In this document: piece after piece, positions 45,340-56,922 of the stretch | Layout: each line of letters begins with the position of its first letter | Position numbering within the stretch: position 1 is the first letter of the stretch | Source: Tetraselmis striata | Taxonomy: Eukaryota; Chlorophyta; Chlorodendrophyceae; Chlorodendrales; Chlorodendraceae | Direction: 5' to 3' | Length of the DNA: 64,000 nucleotides | Assembly (NCBI GenBank): GCA_006384855.1 | Contig: VCJN01003044.1 | Span: 52,957 to 116,956, forward strand | Program-made: the position numbers and the translations under genes | Notes under the pieces: model-generated | Database searches by the model: none | What the model saw: the letters and a program-made list of their open reading frames with translations, nothing else | What the model was told of the DNA's origin: nothing

Positions 45340-45414
45340 ACTTCAAAAAATCAAGACCAAGACTGTAGTTTCCTGTAGTTCTGTGACACCTGCACAGCGA
45401 GGACGCTTGTGCTT

Positions 45415-45427
45415 AAGGGGGAGAGAG
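45415..45427 (+). other. Polypurine tract
   Basis: AAGGGGGAGAGAG directly abutting the 3' LTR start; it primes plus-strand DNA synthesis in LTR elements. Confidence 0.75.
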
Positions 45428-45838
45428 TGTTATACTCCATTTCCCTATAGCCATAATGTTCTGCTATACTAGCAGGTATAACCCCGCAAAGGTAGTACGA
45501 CTACGCATCCGCGGAGTCGCTGTACATATTAGTATTGCGGGCGTAAATATTAGTAGTATAAGGCCGGAGACTGTTCTGGAATTCTCTAGAGTTCTCTGAC
45601 TCAAGCCTTACGTGGCTAACACAGCACGGGTATCCCATGACACCCGGCTAACATAGCACAGGTATGACTATGACCTCGGCGGGTATAAATACCGCCTCGG
45701 ACAAGTCTACTAGGCAGAATTCAGAGACAGAACTATAACCCAGGAACCCCTGTAACCAGAAGAGATTGGCCATACTTTCTAAATCCTTCCGCTGCATCCT
45801 AAAGGGCCTAAAGAACAGGCTTAAGCTAGAGCCTAACA
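45428..45838 (+). repeat. Chromovirus 3' LTR
   Basis: 411 bp bounded by TGTTA...TAACA. A TATA-like TATAAATA at 45684-45691 is the probable promoter. No second full copy is in the window. Confidence 0.75.
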
Positions 45839-47190
45839 TCGCCTGGATCGGCGAGCGGGGTCACATTGGGGCTAAATCGTTACATCCCTGTCTGTCAGCC
45901 ATCAACACTTTCTTTGATGAGCTGCACAACATCGACCCCGTGGCTAAGGATAGCGTGCAACTCACGGCTGCTCGTCGGGGCCGCATGCTCCGGCAACTAA
46001 CGCCCCGTGGGCGTGGCTGCCATGCGTGCCCCCTACCCGCTGATGCCGTACTCGTTTGTTGAGCGGGCCGAGCTGCTCGCCGCTTCCCCCCCTCCCCCCC
46101 CGCCCCGCCCCGCCCCCCGTGTACCGGCACGACTCGGCCCCCTACTACGACTCGGCCCCCTACTACATACGCCCCCCCCCCCCCCCTACTCGTGGCTGTT
46201 GTCGTCAACTTTGCTTTTTGCGCCTAGGGGCTTACCGGTGTGTTCTACTGTCGAGTACATGACGTACACTACGTCGATCCGCACAACACGTGCCTACATG
46301 TTAACCGCCTGAAGGGCCACGCAAGACAGCGTGGCGCCAACGACATGCCCGCGTCGCACAGCACCCCTGCGTTGCTCGTCTCCTCCGGCAATGTTTCATC
46401 GACACACTTCAGCCAATCCCCCAGTTCCATGTTGGCTTGGGCGACTCTAGCTTTGGGGCTGTCACCCTTGCTGAGCACTCGACCTCATGGACAGCCACCC
46501 CATGTTAGAGTGCCTGGCTTTCTACGGCCGTTCGTCTCATCGGTGCGGCCCCTCATCATGCCGGCATGTTAGGGTTACCACAATAACCCCCTTGCATACT
46601 CATACTCATACATTACCCGTAAACACATGCAGCACCCTCGTATATTTGCATATGTACTAAAACAGTAATACCCGTACTACTCATTCGCTCATACATACTA
46701 CTCGTAAACCACCAATACATGTTACACGTCACAGCCACGTACGGCCCCGTGATGACGCCCGCAATACTCCGCCCAATGCCCGAGGTTGTCCGCAACAATT
46801 CCCGATGGTTTCAAGACTATATACTGCATTTTCAAGCTTAGTGCATGCGCGCAACCGGCTGCCAATGCCACCAGTTGTATATAGCCGTGTACGCCCCGGT
46901 ACACTGTAAAAATTCTCCTTCCTGGAGCATTTTCCTTGCCTAAGCTAAAGCGCCGCCTAAGCTAACACGGCGCCTCCCGGAGCTCTCACACCCTCAAGAA
47001 GGGTGCGGCCTCAGCTGCCAACGCCATCGGCGTTCTGCTGTCCCACATCCGCTACATGGGCGGTTGCGTGCGTAAGTCCGACGTCGTCCTTGACTACATG
47101 GAACCCAATGCTCTCCAATCCCGTGGCGCATGGTTCTTCTTTGACCACGTTGCGCCTCTTCGCCACTTCCAAGTTCTACATGACTACATA
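45839..47190 (+). pseudogene. Tyrosine recombinase, diverged copy 2 (5' truncated, interrupted)
   Basis: Starts inside the core-binding domain at the LTR edge (AWIGERGHIGAKSL, then INTFFDELHNIDPVAKDS). A middle piece at about 46215-46330 carries the first-Arg region (LTGVFYCRVHDVHYVD). The last piece at 46985-47190 carries KKGAASAANAIGVLLSHIRY, GGCVRKSD and VLDYMEP. The HxxR Arg is Lys and the Trp is Cys, with several frame breaks. About 410 bp of unrelated sequence (46569-46978) splits it. Confidence 0.75.
46569..46978. other. ~410-bp insertion in recombinase copy 2
   Basis: Defined by comparison with copy 1, which is continuous here. Begins TTAGGGTTACCACAATAACC and ends near CCTAAGCTAACACGGCGCC. 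No ORF, clear terminal repeat or target duplication seen; origin unknown. Confidence 0.5.
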
Positions 47191-47276
47191 GCGGTGGCCG
47201 TACCGGTGCCTACGCCTACATGATGACCTAATGCTACCCTACTTCGTCAATATGCCGCTCTCTCCGTCCGCTCTTC

Positions 47277-47620
47277 CCCGGCAAAACCGGACTCAACTTT
47301 GAAATGTTGTAAAGTAGTTTAAGGGGTGTCCTCCTTTATTCCCGAACCACGTTATAGCTGCATATGTTGCTGGAGCGGTAGGGGTTACTAGTTCACCCGT
47401 CGTGGTGCCCCTTCGTGTGCAGCACGAGCCGTCATAAAAGCAGCCGTAAAAGTTGAGCCCGCCATCTTCCAGCTCGCCGTGTTCCACACCGCGCGCCCCT
47501 TTCCTTCGTTTTCCCTCCACGCTTTCACTCAACCATTCTGATGCCAATTTCGGATCTTGACAGTGTAACAAAGCCTGCATGACCTACTTGGCAAAAATAG
47601 GCTCAACTTTTAAATGATGA
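47277..47620 (+). repeat. Diverged B1-A2-B2 repeats of recombinase element copy 2
   Basis: GGCAAAACCGGACTCAACTT (B1), GTGCAGCACGAGCCGTCATA (A2) and TTGGCAAAAATAGGCTCAAC (B2) occur in the same order as at 39243-39660. This shows copy 2 belonged to the same split-repeat family. Confidence 0.75.
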
Positions 47621-48469
47621 GATTGATACAATAACGCACGTCCGATTAATGTTAGTTTTAGTACTCTACTTTCCGGAGAAACAGAGGGGGGTTCACTTTG
47701 TAAGTGGCCTCAACTTTATGTTCACGTACTTAAGCAGTTTTTGGCGGCTGGAAGCGGTGCATGAGCGGCTAGGGGCTCAGCCCCGCACCGCCGCCGTGAA
47801 TATACTGTGTTGGTTACGCGGATAGCGTCTAGAGTACGCACGGAAAGTCGCTAATATCCATGCCAGGCATACAACAGCTTAGCAGCATCATAGCACTACA
47901 TGGAGGGTGGATAGGGCCACTGTATGGTTGGTTTGTCATGATGCTCACTGTAATATGGTGATGGTTCCAAAAAGTGCCCCACCCCCTCTCCATTTTATGC
48001 TTGCATATGGCAGGGAACACCTTCTGCACACAGCCATGCATTAAAACCATTAAAAAAAAGTCATGCCAGAGGTAGTTATTATGCAACTTTGGGCATGTTC
48101 TACTGAGGTTCTAAAACATAGAATTAAATCGGACCTGCCAAATATTATTATGCTCGTACATACGTTAAGGATTAATCTATTTCTCGGTATAATATCGTCA
48201 CATGTCACGGTACGAGTACGGTAGTCAGCCGGCGGCGCGCGGCTTCGCGCGGTATACCGCCGGTCCATCTGGCGGGTGCGCTCGGCGGGTGCTGGACCAA
48301 CGGGCGAAATGCCGCCGCTGCTGGACCATCTGCTGTGTAATCCTTCGCTGCTTATTTGCTGAGTACAAGATAGGCGGTGCTGCTGCGAGAGTGCGACACA
48401 ACAGACGCCGAAGGACATCCGCTCCATCCTGAAGGTAGGACAGCGCCACCAAAGTACCAGCGGGGCGAG
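47621..48469. other. Kinesin-5 upstream region
   Basis: No gene supported. GC palindromic patch GCGCGCGGCTTCGCGCGG near 48234. No TATA box called. Confidence 0.3.
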
Positions 48470-51400
48470 ATGGCAGCCATCCCTAAGCCCGAGACCGCCC
48501 GAGGCGAGGGAGTAAAGATTAACGTCATTTGCCGCTGCAGGTCCGCCCCCACCCCTGATGCATGACGCCCCGGGCCGGAGGTGTGTTTTTGGCTGTAAAC
48601 TGGATATCTGCTTTCTAGCTAGTGCGAACGCGGTGCTACAGCAGCCAGTCGGCTCGGACTACGCCGTAGGCTGCTGCGCGCCCCACCCGCATGCTTTAGG
48701 TCCACTACGGCAAGGATTTGCGTCGTAGGTCGGGACCGGATCCGTGGTTGTCGGGATTGCGGGGCGTGAGCGGTGGCGGGCGCTGAGAATATCGCGTGAC
48801 GAGCAGCGTTGACCGCGCTGCCTGCCGATAGCCGGCCCACCGCCCGCACCCAACAGGCCACGCGACTTCACGGCGCCTACCTGTACCCCCGCGTCGCGTG
48901 GGCTCTTCCGGACGACGGCTATTCCACGCATCGATGCACGTGTCCTGTGGTCGCGCGGGTCGCGCCCGTGGCGTGGATACACAGCAGGGTCGCTCCGCCG
49001 GCCGCGGCCACCGGCGGGTTTGACCAACCGCCGCATAAGTAAAACGACAGGTTCACCGAGTCTGTTTTTATTGCGAAACGGTTATGGAGATAACCCACTG
49101 CCCCCGCCCGGCAGTGGTCTCGTCGGGACGGACCGACTTCCGAAGTCAACCCCCCGCCGCCATGCCGACTCGCGAAATGTTTTGGCGGCGAGTCGGATTC
49201 ACGGGCGCAGCGTGCTAGACCCCAAACGAGAATCACGCCGGTCGATGGCAAGCGCGCTAGGAGTCGCGCAGGAAAGTCGAACTGGTACCGCAACTGCAGA
49301 GGGTTTCGGCGGGCGGGGGGGGGGGGGGGGGGGGGCTCTCCGATGGTCTGGCACTGAAGTCACCCCCTGCCAGGCCGCCCAACGCGCAGGAGAAGGCGGC
49401 GCGTTCCCATCAGACGATCGAGACCAGCGAGGACAGCAGCGAGGTCACCATCTACCAGAACATCGCCGGCAAGCAGCTGGACCGCACGTACAAGTTTGAC
49501 AAGGCAAGTTTGCAGGGGGCGCTTGCGCGTGCTGCTCCCCTAGCTTGCTGCTCGACGGGGCCCACTGCTTGCATGCGATGCCCTCTCCCAGACTTTTTAC
49601 CTGTTTCCCCAGGGCACTGGCTGCGCACCAGCTGATAGACACAACGGCAGTATCAAGCTGCATGCACTCCGCATGGAGCTGTGTTGTATCATGCGCTGAA
49701 CTTTAGCGGCTCTCTGTCCACCGCATAGGTCTTCGGGCCCAGCTCCGGCCAGGCGGATGTGTACGATGGCGCCATTTCCCCCATCGTCAATGAGGTTCTG
49801 GAGGGCTTCAACTGCACCGTGTTTGCGTACGGCCAGACCGGCACAGGCAAGACGCACACCATGGAGGGAGGCGACCGCCAGAGTGTCGACGGCTGCGACC
49901 TCAGCGACGTCGCGGGTGTCATTCCGCGCTCCATCAAGGAGGTGTTTGACAGGCTCGAGTCCAATGCGCTCGAGTACAGCGTCAAGGTGCAGCTCAGCTC
50001 TGCCCGTCTCCCGCATACCCCCATCTACCCTTGCGATCGGGTCCTTGACGCATGTCCTGATCTGCTTCGTCCCCTTTCTGCCGTGGGGTATGTTTTGTCA
50101 TGGGCAGGTCACCTTCATGGAGCTGTACAACGAGGAGCTGACGGACCTTCTCTCGGTCGGCGAGTCCAAGCTCAAGCTGCTGGAGGGGCGCGCGGGAGTG
50201 GTGGTGCAGGGGCTTGAGGAGGCGATCGTTAAGAACTCGACAGAGATCTACTCTGTGCTCGACCGCGGCTCCGCCAAGCGCCGCACGGCGGCGACGCTGC
50301 TGAACAAGGTGTCCAGCCGCTCGCACTCCATTTTCACCATCACCATCCACATGAAGGAGTCCACGCCGGAGGGCGAAGAGGTGATCAAGATCGGCAAGCT
50401 GAACCTAGTGGACCTCGCGGGGTCTGAGAACATCTCGCGCTCCGGCGCCAAGGATGGACGCGCTCGCGAGGCCGGCAACATCAACCAGAGCCTGCTCACG
50501 CTCGGCCGCGTCATCAACGCGCTGGTGGAGCACCAGGGCCACGTGCCATACCGTGACTCCAAACTCACGCGCCTGCTGCGCGACAGCCTAGGCGGTAAGA
50601 CCAAGACCTGCATCATTGCCACCATTGCACCCAGCCTGAGCTGCCAGGAGGAGACGCTGAGCACGCTGGACTACGCGCACCGCGCTAAGAACATCCGCAA
50701 CAAGCCCGAGGTCAACCAGCGCATTTCCAAGACCGCGCACATCAAGGACCTGACGTTCGAGATGGAGCGCATCAAGGCGGAACTGTACGCCAGCCGTGAG
50801 AAGAACGGCGTTTACTTGCCGCAGTCGCAGTTCCAGGAGATGGAGCTCAATGCAGTGCGCCAGGAGGAGCGCATCACGCTGTTGGAGGCCGAGCTCGAGG
50901 ACACTAACGAGGAGCTCACCACCACCAAGGTGTACCGGTGGGGGGGGGGGGGGGGGGGGGGGGGGGGCATCCTGTCGGTGCTGTCCTGGTTGGGCGCCTG
51001 ACCGATACTGAGACAGAGCTTGCCATGCCTCGACCTTCCCTCACTTGCCCCAGGTGGAGCTGGACACCATAAGCTGCGAGTACGAGGCCACCATCGTTGA
51101 GCTGGAGGACACGCGGAACGAGCTGGAGAAGACCACGGATGCTCTGAATCAGGTGTGGTAGTCTGGGAATCGTTGAGGGACGGGTTTCCTGTTGTCTGCG
51201 CGCCGCGCCCTCCCTGAGCCGCGTGCTGACCTGCGGGTTCTGGTCACAGGCCCGCCAGCACATCCAGGAGCGCGACTTCCTCATTGCCGCACACCTCCGC
51301 AGCGAGCAGGCGCTGGCCACACATGCCGAGAGCCTGACGGACGAGCTGGCGCGCGCGACAGGTGCGCGGCGTGCTGTGTCCCCCTTTGCGAATGCTCATC

Positions 51401-54400
51401 AGCTAGAACACTGGGCTGGGCCTTGTTGAAACGGCGATGTGGTTCTTCCAGGCCCAGCAGGGACTGAGAGGTGGGCTGTTGTCTGTTTTACAATGCATCG
51501 CAGAGGAGATCACGCAGCTGCATGCGAAGATCGAGCGCAAGACGGAGGTGGAGGAGGCTCATCTGAAGGTGGCGGCCGACCTGCAGCGCGAGGCGAGCAG
51601 CAAGTTCACTGCCTTTGAACAGGACATCGGGCGCAACCAGGGCGTGCAGCAGGGGCACCATGCGGACCTGCAGGCCCGGCTGGAGCAGTGTAGCGAGCGC
51701 TCGGCGGAGCAGGTTGCCAGCATGAGCAAGCAGGTCGAGCGGCTCGCCGCCACCGTGAGCGAGCTGCAGAGAAAGGCCTCTACGGCCGTCGAGTTTCAGA
51801 CCGAGGCTGGCAAGGGCGCGATGCAGGTGCGATTCGGGTGGCGCGGACGCACTGGCAGAGGGCGATGTTTTTTCCAGCTATCCTCGGCATCCTGCACGTC
51901 CGATTCGATGGTAAACCAGTTCCTTGATTCGGTGTGATGTGCACTGCAGCAAATTGCTGACAGCCAAACCACGTACGCGAGGGCCGCCACGGACGACGCG
52001 GCGGAAGCGGTTGCCGCTGCGCAGCAGGCCATTGCGACACTGTCGCAGTCGCTGTCGGCGCAAAAGGCGGAGCTGCAGGCGTTTGCTGACAAGCAAGTGG
52101 CTGACGCCGAGGCGTCGCTGGCCGCCACCAACCAGCTGCTGGACAGCACCTCCTCTGCAGTGGCCTCCATGAATCAGACCGCCAAGACTGCCAAGTGAGT
52201 CTTCCTGCCCCGCACCAGTGCCTCATGCCGTGCTTTTACCCTTCAAACAAGCCAGTTGCTTTTCGCCAGGTCCAGCGGCATCCACTATGTATTTGCTGCT
52301 GACGCGAGGCGATAACATATGTATGTGAATATGCTGCTCACGACGGATTGCGACTCGATAGGGATTTCTATTTCAATGCTGAGGCGGGTACTCGAGCACC
52401 AGGTATTGCCGCATGGCATACAGTAGCAGTAATACAGGCCTCGTTGCCTGTCCGCTCGGTAGGTAGAGCGGCGGTCTCCTACTCAGGAGGTCCCGGATCG
52501 TTTCCCGGCTCTGTCATTTCAGGGCAATATCGGCCGGGCACGTGTCCCGGGTTTATGCAGTAGTCCTTCGGGGTTAAAATGAGGCAAAGGTATGGCTGTG
52601 CCAGACCTACGGCTGCAGTTCACGCCCGGGGTCAAGTGCTGGGGCGGCTTTGATTGATGACCCGGGGCGAACTTTACTATTAGCAGTGCTGGTAGCATCA
52701 TCGCAGCAGTAAGCGGGTGTAGATGACACTACCCCTGTGATAAACATTCGGGGACCCTCCCCTCTGTCACTATAGGGGTGGATTCATTATCGGGGAATTG
52801 AGTAAAGTACTGACACCCTTTCCCCCACAGGCCCCCTTCCCCTGTTCACCATGGGGTTCCTTATAAGGGTAGCGTCACTTTAAACCACTCGACAAAGATA
52901 CAGTCCGCCGCGGTTTCGTAATATTAAAGACAATTAGAGTGGATCTTCGTGGGACAGTGTACACAGTCCTAGCGCGCGCTACCCCGCCGCCTACTGCTTA
53001 GGCTGTCCGCGCAGGTACGGTAGTGCTGCTGCTGATGGAATACCATAGTCGCCATCTTCGTCGACTTCCTTGCCTGTGACCGCCATGGTTTGTCAACGGC
53101 TGACACGGTGGCGTCCATCTGCAGGCGCTCCAACCACGAGAGCACCGAGGAGCAGAAGGCCGCGCTGACGGCATTCGGCTCCAGTTTTCAGTCCTCGCTG
53201 GCTAGCGACTCGGAGGCGCTGTTGGCCAGCATCGGCTCGCTGCTCTCGGGTTTCGTGCAGGAGAAGAAGGCTATGGTATCGCAGGCTCTCGAGGCCGCCA
53301 GCGTTAAGGTGGTGCCGCGCCACCCTCGAGTTGGCTCGCTCATGTGGGGCGCCATGTCACTGCGTCGTCGCTGCGTCGAGCGCTGACCGTGGCTCTTTCT
53401 GGCTGTTGCAGGCGGACATCGGCATGGCGACCCTGCAGGGCAGCATGGACACCATTAGCAGCTGCGCTGAGGCGCAGGTGCAGGCTCTGGAAGCTGCTAA
53501 GGCGTCAGCGGGTGATGAGACTTCACAGAGAGTGTCGACCGTCAAAGTAAGCTGCGCCGAGCCCACCGGAGTTTTCCGGGTCGAGTTGAGGGTGTTGTCA
53601 GCATGGTCACGATGCTGCCTCTCCTCCTCATTGCAGGCGTCGATCGGCGAGCTGCAGGCGGTGGTAGACACGTCTGTCACCCACGCTGAAGCTGTCGGGG
53701 AGCGCGTGAAGACGGACTCCGACACCGCCATGGCCGCGCTCTTGGAGCACACTGAAGCAGCTGCAAGCATGGTGGCCGCTGCGCATAACGACCTCAGCAG
53801 CGGGGCAGAGCAGGTACGGTCGTCGGCCAGTCGAGTGCCATGCTATTCTTGCATGGTGCTTCTTCCAAGATAACGCGCGCAAAGAACATAATACGCAAAA
53901 TGGTGACAAATATTTATGTCTCCTGACACGTGTATTTTTGGTCGAGCCGTATATAGTCGTTCCGCGGCGCGCGCGTCGCCGCGCTGCTGGCTACCGGTAC
54001 TGCTACCACGGTTGTCGCACGTCGCTACCGCTGCCCAGTTGTCGCCAATACGACCATAGGCATCGTTGTCTGTCCACTCGGTAGAGCGGTGGTCTCCTAC
54101 TCAGGAGGCCCCCGGATCGATTTCCGGCTCATTTCAGGGCAATATCGGCCGGGCCCGTGTCCCGGGTTTATGCGTTAGCCCTTCGGGGTTCGAGTGAGGC
54201 CACGGTCTACTGGCTTTGCCAGACCTACGACTGCAATTGGCGCACGAGGCGGCTTCGGCCGTTGACACTAAACTTTTAACGACCGAATTGTAACAGTACG
54301 ACGCGCTGCCCATCCTGCAGGCAACAACGGAGCTGCAAGCCGGCGCGGAGAAGGGCGCCGGCATCGCCGGCGGGCTCACTGAGGCGCTGGCAGCGGCGGG

Positions 54401-55028
54401 CCACGCCGACGCCGCGTTCTACACCGCTACGCGCGCCGTGGCCTCCGAGTGCAGCGAGCATGTGAACAACTTCTGCGACGCCAACGCGGCGGAGGTGACC
54501 GCGCTCGCCGCGAGCATTCAGGTGCGGCCGCAGCGCCTACGAGTACACCTGTTGCAAATGTTCCTATCTCTACACGGGCATCGATGTGTTTTCGAGCTGC
54601 GCCCTGTCGACACGACCTGGCTGTGCCTGCTTCCGGTCTCGCAGTCTGCCACGAACTCAATCCAGGTGGACGAGCCCACCGCTGCCACGCCCCGCAAGCG
54701 CGAGATGAAGGTGCCCCCCAAGGAGTGGGTGGCCGACATGCGCACACCGGCGCGCGACGTCGTGCTGGCGGAGTTCCGCGCCCAGGGCACGGGCAAAGAG
54801 AACGTGCTGAAGGATTCTACCAACGGCGCCGAGGGCAAGGTGCGCAGCGCCGCCCTCCATCTCTCACCCCACCCCTTTTCTCACCCAATAAAGGTGCGCC
54901 TATGGTGCGCGTCGAGGCTGAGCCACATCCACTGACGCCCGCAGAATGGCACCGCGCCCGGCGTGGTGGAGGTGATGGTCAAGACGGAGAGGAGCTCCTC
55001 CATCCCCAAGCTCAACCCGGTCTCCTAA
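48470..55028 (+). CDS. Kinesin-5 (BimC/Eg5 family) mitotic motor, complete
   Basis: Fourteen exons, all in phase, 1,004 aa: 48470-48540, 49374-49503, 49729-49986, 50108-50929, 51054-51152, 51250-51361, 51504-51826, 51950-52194, 53125-53308, 53412-53546, 53637-53813, 54321-54521, 54666-54839 and 54945-55028. Kinesin-5 is a tetrameric plus-end motor that slides antiparallel spindle microtubules. Motor (about 15-335): VICRCRPPN, P-loop [16 protein letters not shown] near 102, switch [10 protein letters not shown] near 219, switch [10 protein letters not shown] near 254. The neck linker [16 protein letters not shown] is diagnostic for kinesin-5. A long coiled coil follows, then a tail with a BimC box ([15 protein letters not shown] near 925) holding a CDK-type Thr-Pro. 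Intron 2 starts GCAAGT (GC-AG). Introns 8 and 11 contain SINEs. Start: first ATG, joined to the motor by phase. Confidence 0.95.
49316..49335. repeat. G run in kinesin intron 1
   Basis: About 20 G on the sense strand, 38 nt upstream of the exon 2 acceptor. A second run (about 27 G, 50941-50967) starts 12 nt after the exon 4 donor. Confidence 0.9.
52448..52683 (+). repeat. tRNA-headed SINE, copy B (kinesin intron 8)
   Basis: Head CCGCTCGGTAGGTAGAGCGG with B-box-like CCCGGATCGTTTCCCGG; body AGGGCAATATCGGCCGGGC, TGTCCCGGGTTTATG, CCTTCGGGGTT; tail GGGCGAACTTTACTATTAG. Same plan as copies A and C. Confidence 0.75.
54068..54280 (+). repeat. tRNA-headed SINE, copy C (kinesin intron 11)
   Basis: Head CCACTCGGTAGAGCGGTGG with B-box-like CCCGGATCGATTTCCGG; body AGGGCAATATCGGCCGGGCC, TTAGCCCTTCGGGGTT; tail less well conserved (CACTAAACTTTTAAC). 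Confidence 0.75.
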
Positions 55029-55833
55029 GACGGCCGCCCAGAGGTACTACTACCCAGGGAAAGGCCATGCGGACGACCCCAAGGGGCGTCAGGAACACTA
55101 CGTTGCATGTGACGGATAAAGCTCGGAGCTGCCGGAAAAGACATGGGGCGCCGATCACTCGCCATGGCGCTCTGCGGGGACAACTACAACATAGCACCGA
55201 GCCGGGTGTGGCTGCTGGTCCGAGATGCACTTTTTATTCAATTCCATTAAAAGCAATCACTACCAGGAGGAAGCGCCTGACAGGCTGAGACATGCCGGGA
55301 GAGGCAAACATACCGCTGATATTGCAGGCCCTTTGCGCTTTGCCGCGCACCAGGTTCTCTGCTGGCCGGTGAATGCAGATATAGTCTCCGCCCTCGCGGC
55401 AATTATCACCCAATCATCATGCCAGACATGCATCCCGGTTGCATGCACACTGCAGCTTTGCTGCTGGGATGAGTGTCGGCTCCACCAACATATCCCTCCA
55501 CAGCTCTGGTATCGAAATCGAATTACGTGCTGCTCTGCACCGCTTTAGCCGAGTTGTTCTGAGGGCCCGCCATTGGCGGCACTTGGTGACTCACTATCCG
55601 CTGACTGCCGGCCAGTGCCTCCTAGACATCCATCCCTTCCCAATACCAAGAAGGTACAGCCCCCCCTTCCCATCACCGAAGTGAGGGGGGGCACGTGAAT
55701 GCTGCGCAGGAGTTGCGGATGGGGTGCTGCAGCTACGTGACCGTTTGTTGCCGAGGGTGCTATCTCAATCACATTTGGCGTCGCTGGCGAGCGCCCAACT
55801 AGCAGGCCATGGTGGTGACGGGTCACAGCGGCC
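55029..55833. other. Intergenic between convergent kinesin-5 and Kunitz gene
   Basis: 3' flanks of two convergent genes. A possible further minus-strand exon of the Kunitz gene near 55545-55730 is not supported by any motif. Confidence 0.3.
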
Positions 55834-56556
55834 CTACAGCAGCGAGCGTGCGCCCCTGTCCCAGTGCTTGGTACCCATGCGGGAGGTGCGCAGCTGGTGC
55901 GGGTTGCAGGTCTCCATGCACTCCTCCTCCGTCTCAAAGTTGTTCTCGTTGCCGCGGCAACCTGCCGTGCGGGCAGCCCGCCGGTCAGCCGATGCCGGAT
56001 GGCAGCTGGCCAACGGGCGGGGGGGAAGCGAGGGGGGGGGGGGTACCGCCGTAGGTGAAGCGCTTGCAGGTGTTGGTGGCGGTGTCAAAGTGCCAACGGC
56101 GGATAGCGGCCCGGCAGGGGCCGGTCTCCATTGCCTGCGGCGCACAAGGCGGCGCGAGTTAATCCCATGCCATTTTCACACAATTTTTTTGGCTGTTGTC
56201 ACTTTTGGAATGTTTTAGTGTGAAAAGAGGCGTACCAGCACTGCAAGTCCTTGGGGTGACATTCGGCGTTATAAACACAGGCACACAGGATAGATGTGTG
56301 TGCTTTCTTACTCAAGTGCATGAGGCTATTTTACAATTTGACCTGGATGGGGGTGCGTGCTGCGAGGGGGTTCGGAGCGGGTGGGCATGGCGGGAGGGGT
56401 GGCGCGCACCAGCTCACAAAGCGGCAGCGCCGGTACCGCACGCTGCGCAGCGTGCTGCTTCGAGGGAGGGTCGCTGTGCAGCTCCAGCTCCGCTGCGTAA
56501 GCCACGCTGCGCCGTCCGGATGTGCAGGACAAGGGAAGCGTCAGCTCCAGCGACGA
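55834..56556 (-). CDS. Kunitz/BPTI-domain protein (probable protease inhibitor), 3' exons
   Basis: Three in-phase exons: 56556-56410, 56134-56047 and 55961-55834. Across them all six Kunitz cysteines are present in order: [51 protein letters not shown]. The GPC-x-A, RW-x-FD, F-x-YGGC and N-x-NNF signatures are intact, so the fold is secure. The P1 position of the inhibitory loop is Arg (GPCRA), which in BPTI-type inhibitors favours trypsin-like targets. The domain is split by two introns, one starting GTACC and continuing as a C-run. The C-terminus after the last Cys (to TAG 55834) is short; a donor near ATGG|GTACCA could extend the gene. Confidence 0.82.
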
Positions 56557-56842
56557 CTACACGGGGCGTTTGAACCCCCCCCCCCCCCCCCCCCCCCCCT
56601 CCCCACTTGCCCCCGCAGTCACGCCGTTGGTGCGCCCCTACGCCTCGGCTTTGTCCTGCTCGGCATGCCGAGCCCAGCACCCCGTTGGTACACCGCCAGT
56701 TACAGCGCACCTGTCGCCGGCAATGAAAACCGGACTTCGCCCACATTCACTTCGAGGACTGAATCCGGCGACGAGTGTGTTTCTACGTTGGAGAAGGGAA
56801 GTGGGAATATATATGGTGGGGGGCGCGGGGGGGGGAGCGCAC

Positions 56843-56922
56843 CAGGCCAGCGCGGCCAGCAGCGCGGCGGCTAGTAGGAGCCCCGCGGCGCGGGTGCCGG
56901 CGTTCCGGCGTGACGTGGACAT
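56843..56922 (-). CDS. Probable signal-peptide exon of the Kunitz gene
   Basis: ATG at 56922 opens MSTSRRNAGTRAAG followed by a strongly hydrophobic LLLAAALLAALAW, then donor TG|GTGCGCTCCCCCC. It is a typical secretion signal, fitting an extracellular Kunitz protein. The phase (2) does not match the 56556 acceptor (0), so an exon in between is missing from my model, possibly around 56700-56790 (RNTLVAGFSPRSECGRSPV). Confidence 0.5.

Larger units (their letters stand above)
39666..45838 (+). mobile_element. Ty3/gypsy chromovirus, nearly intact; 5' LTR missing
   Basis: Order: gag with zinc knuckle, -1 frameshift site, pol with Dam-like, Nudix-like, protease, RT, RNase H, integrase and chromodomain, then polypurine tract and 3' LTR. 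Only one coding break is seen (a 2-nt duplication at 44165). On the left only TGTTAT-GTACTCC (39666) resembles the LTR start TGTTATACTCC, so the 5' LTR is deleted to a stub. The flanks are B2 of one recombinase element (left) and the middle of another recombinase gene (right); no target duplication matches. Confidence 0.9.

Noticed and set aside
49757-51001. A 414-codon kinesin ORF read straight through 49987-50107 and past 50929
   Set aside because: It crosses an intron and ends in a Gly run; splice phases give a better and complete 14-exon model.
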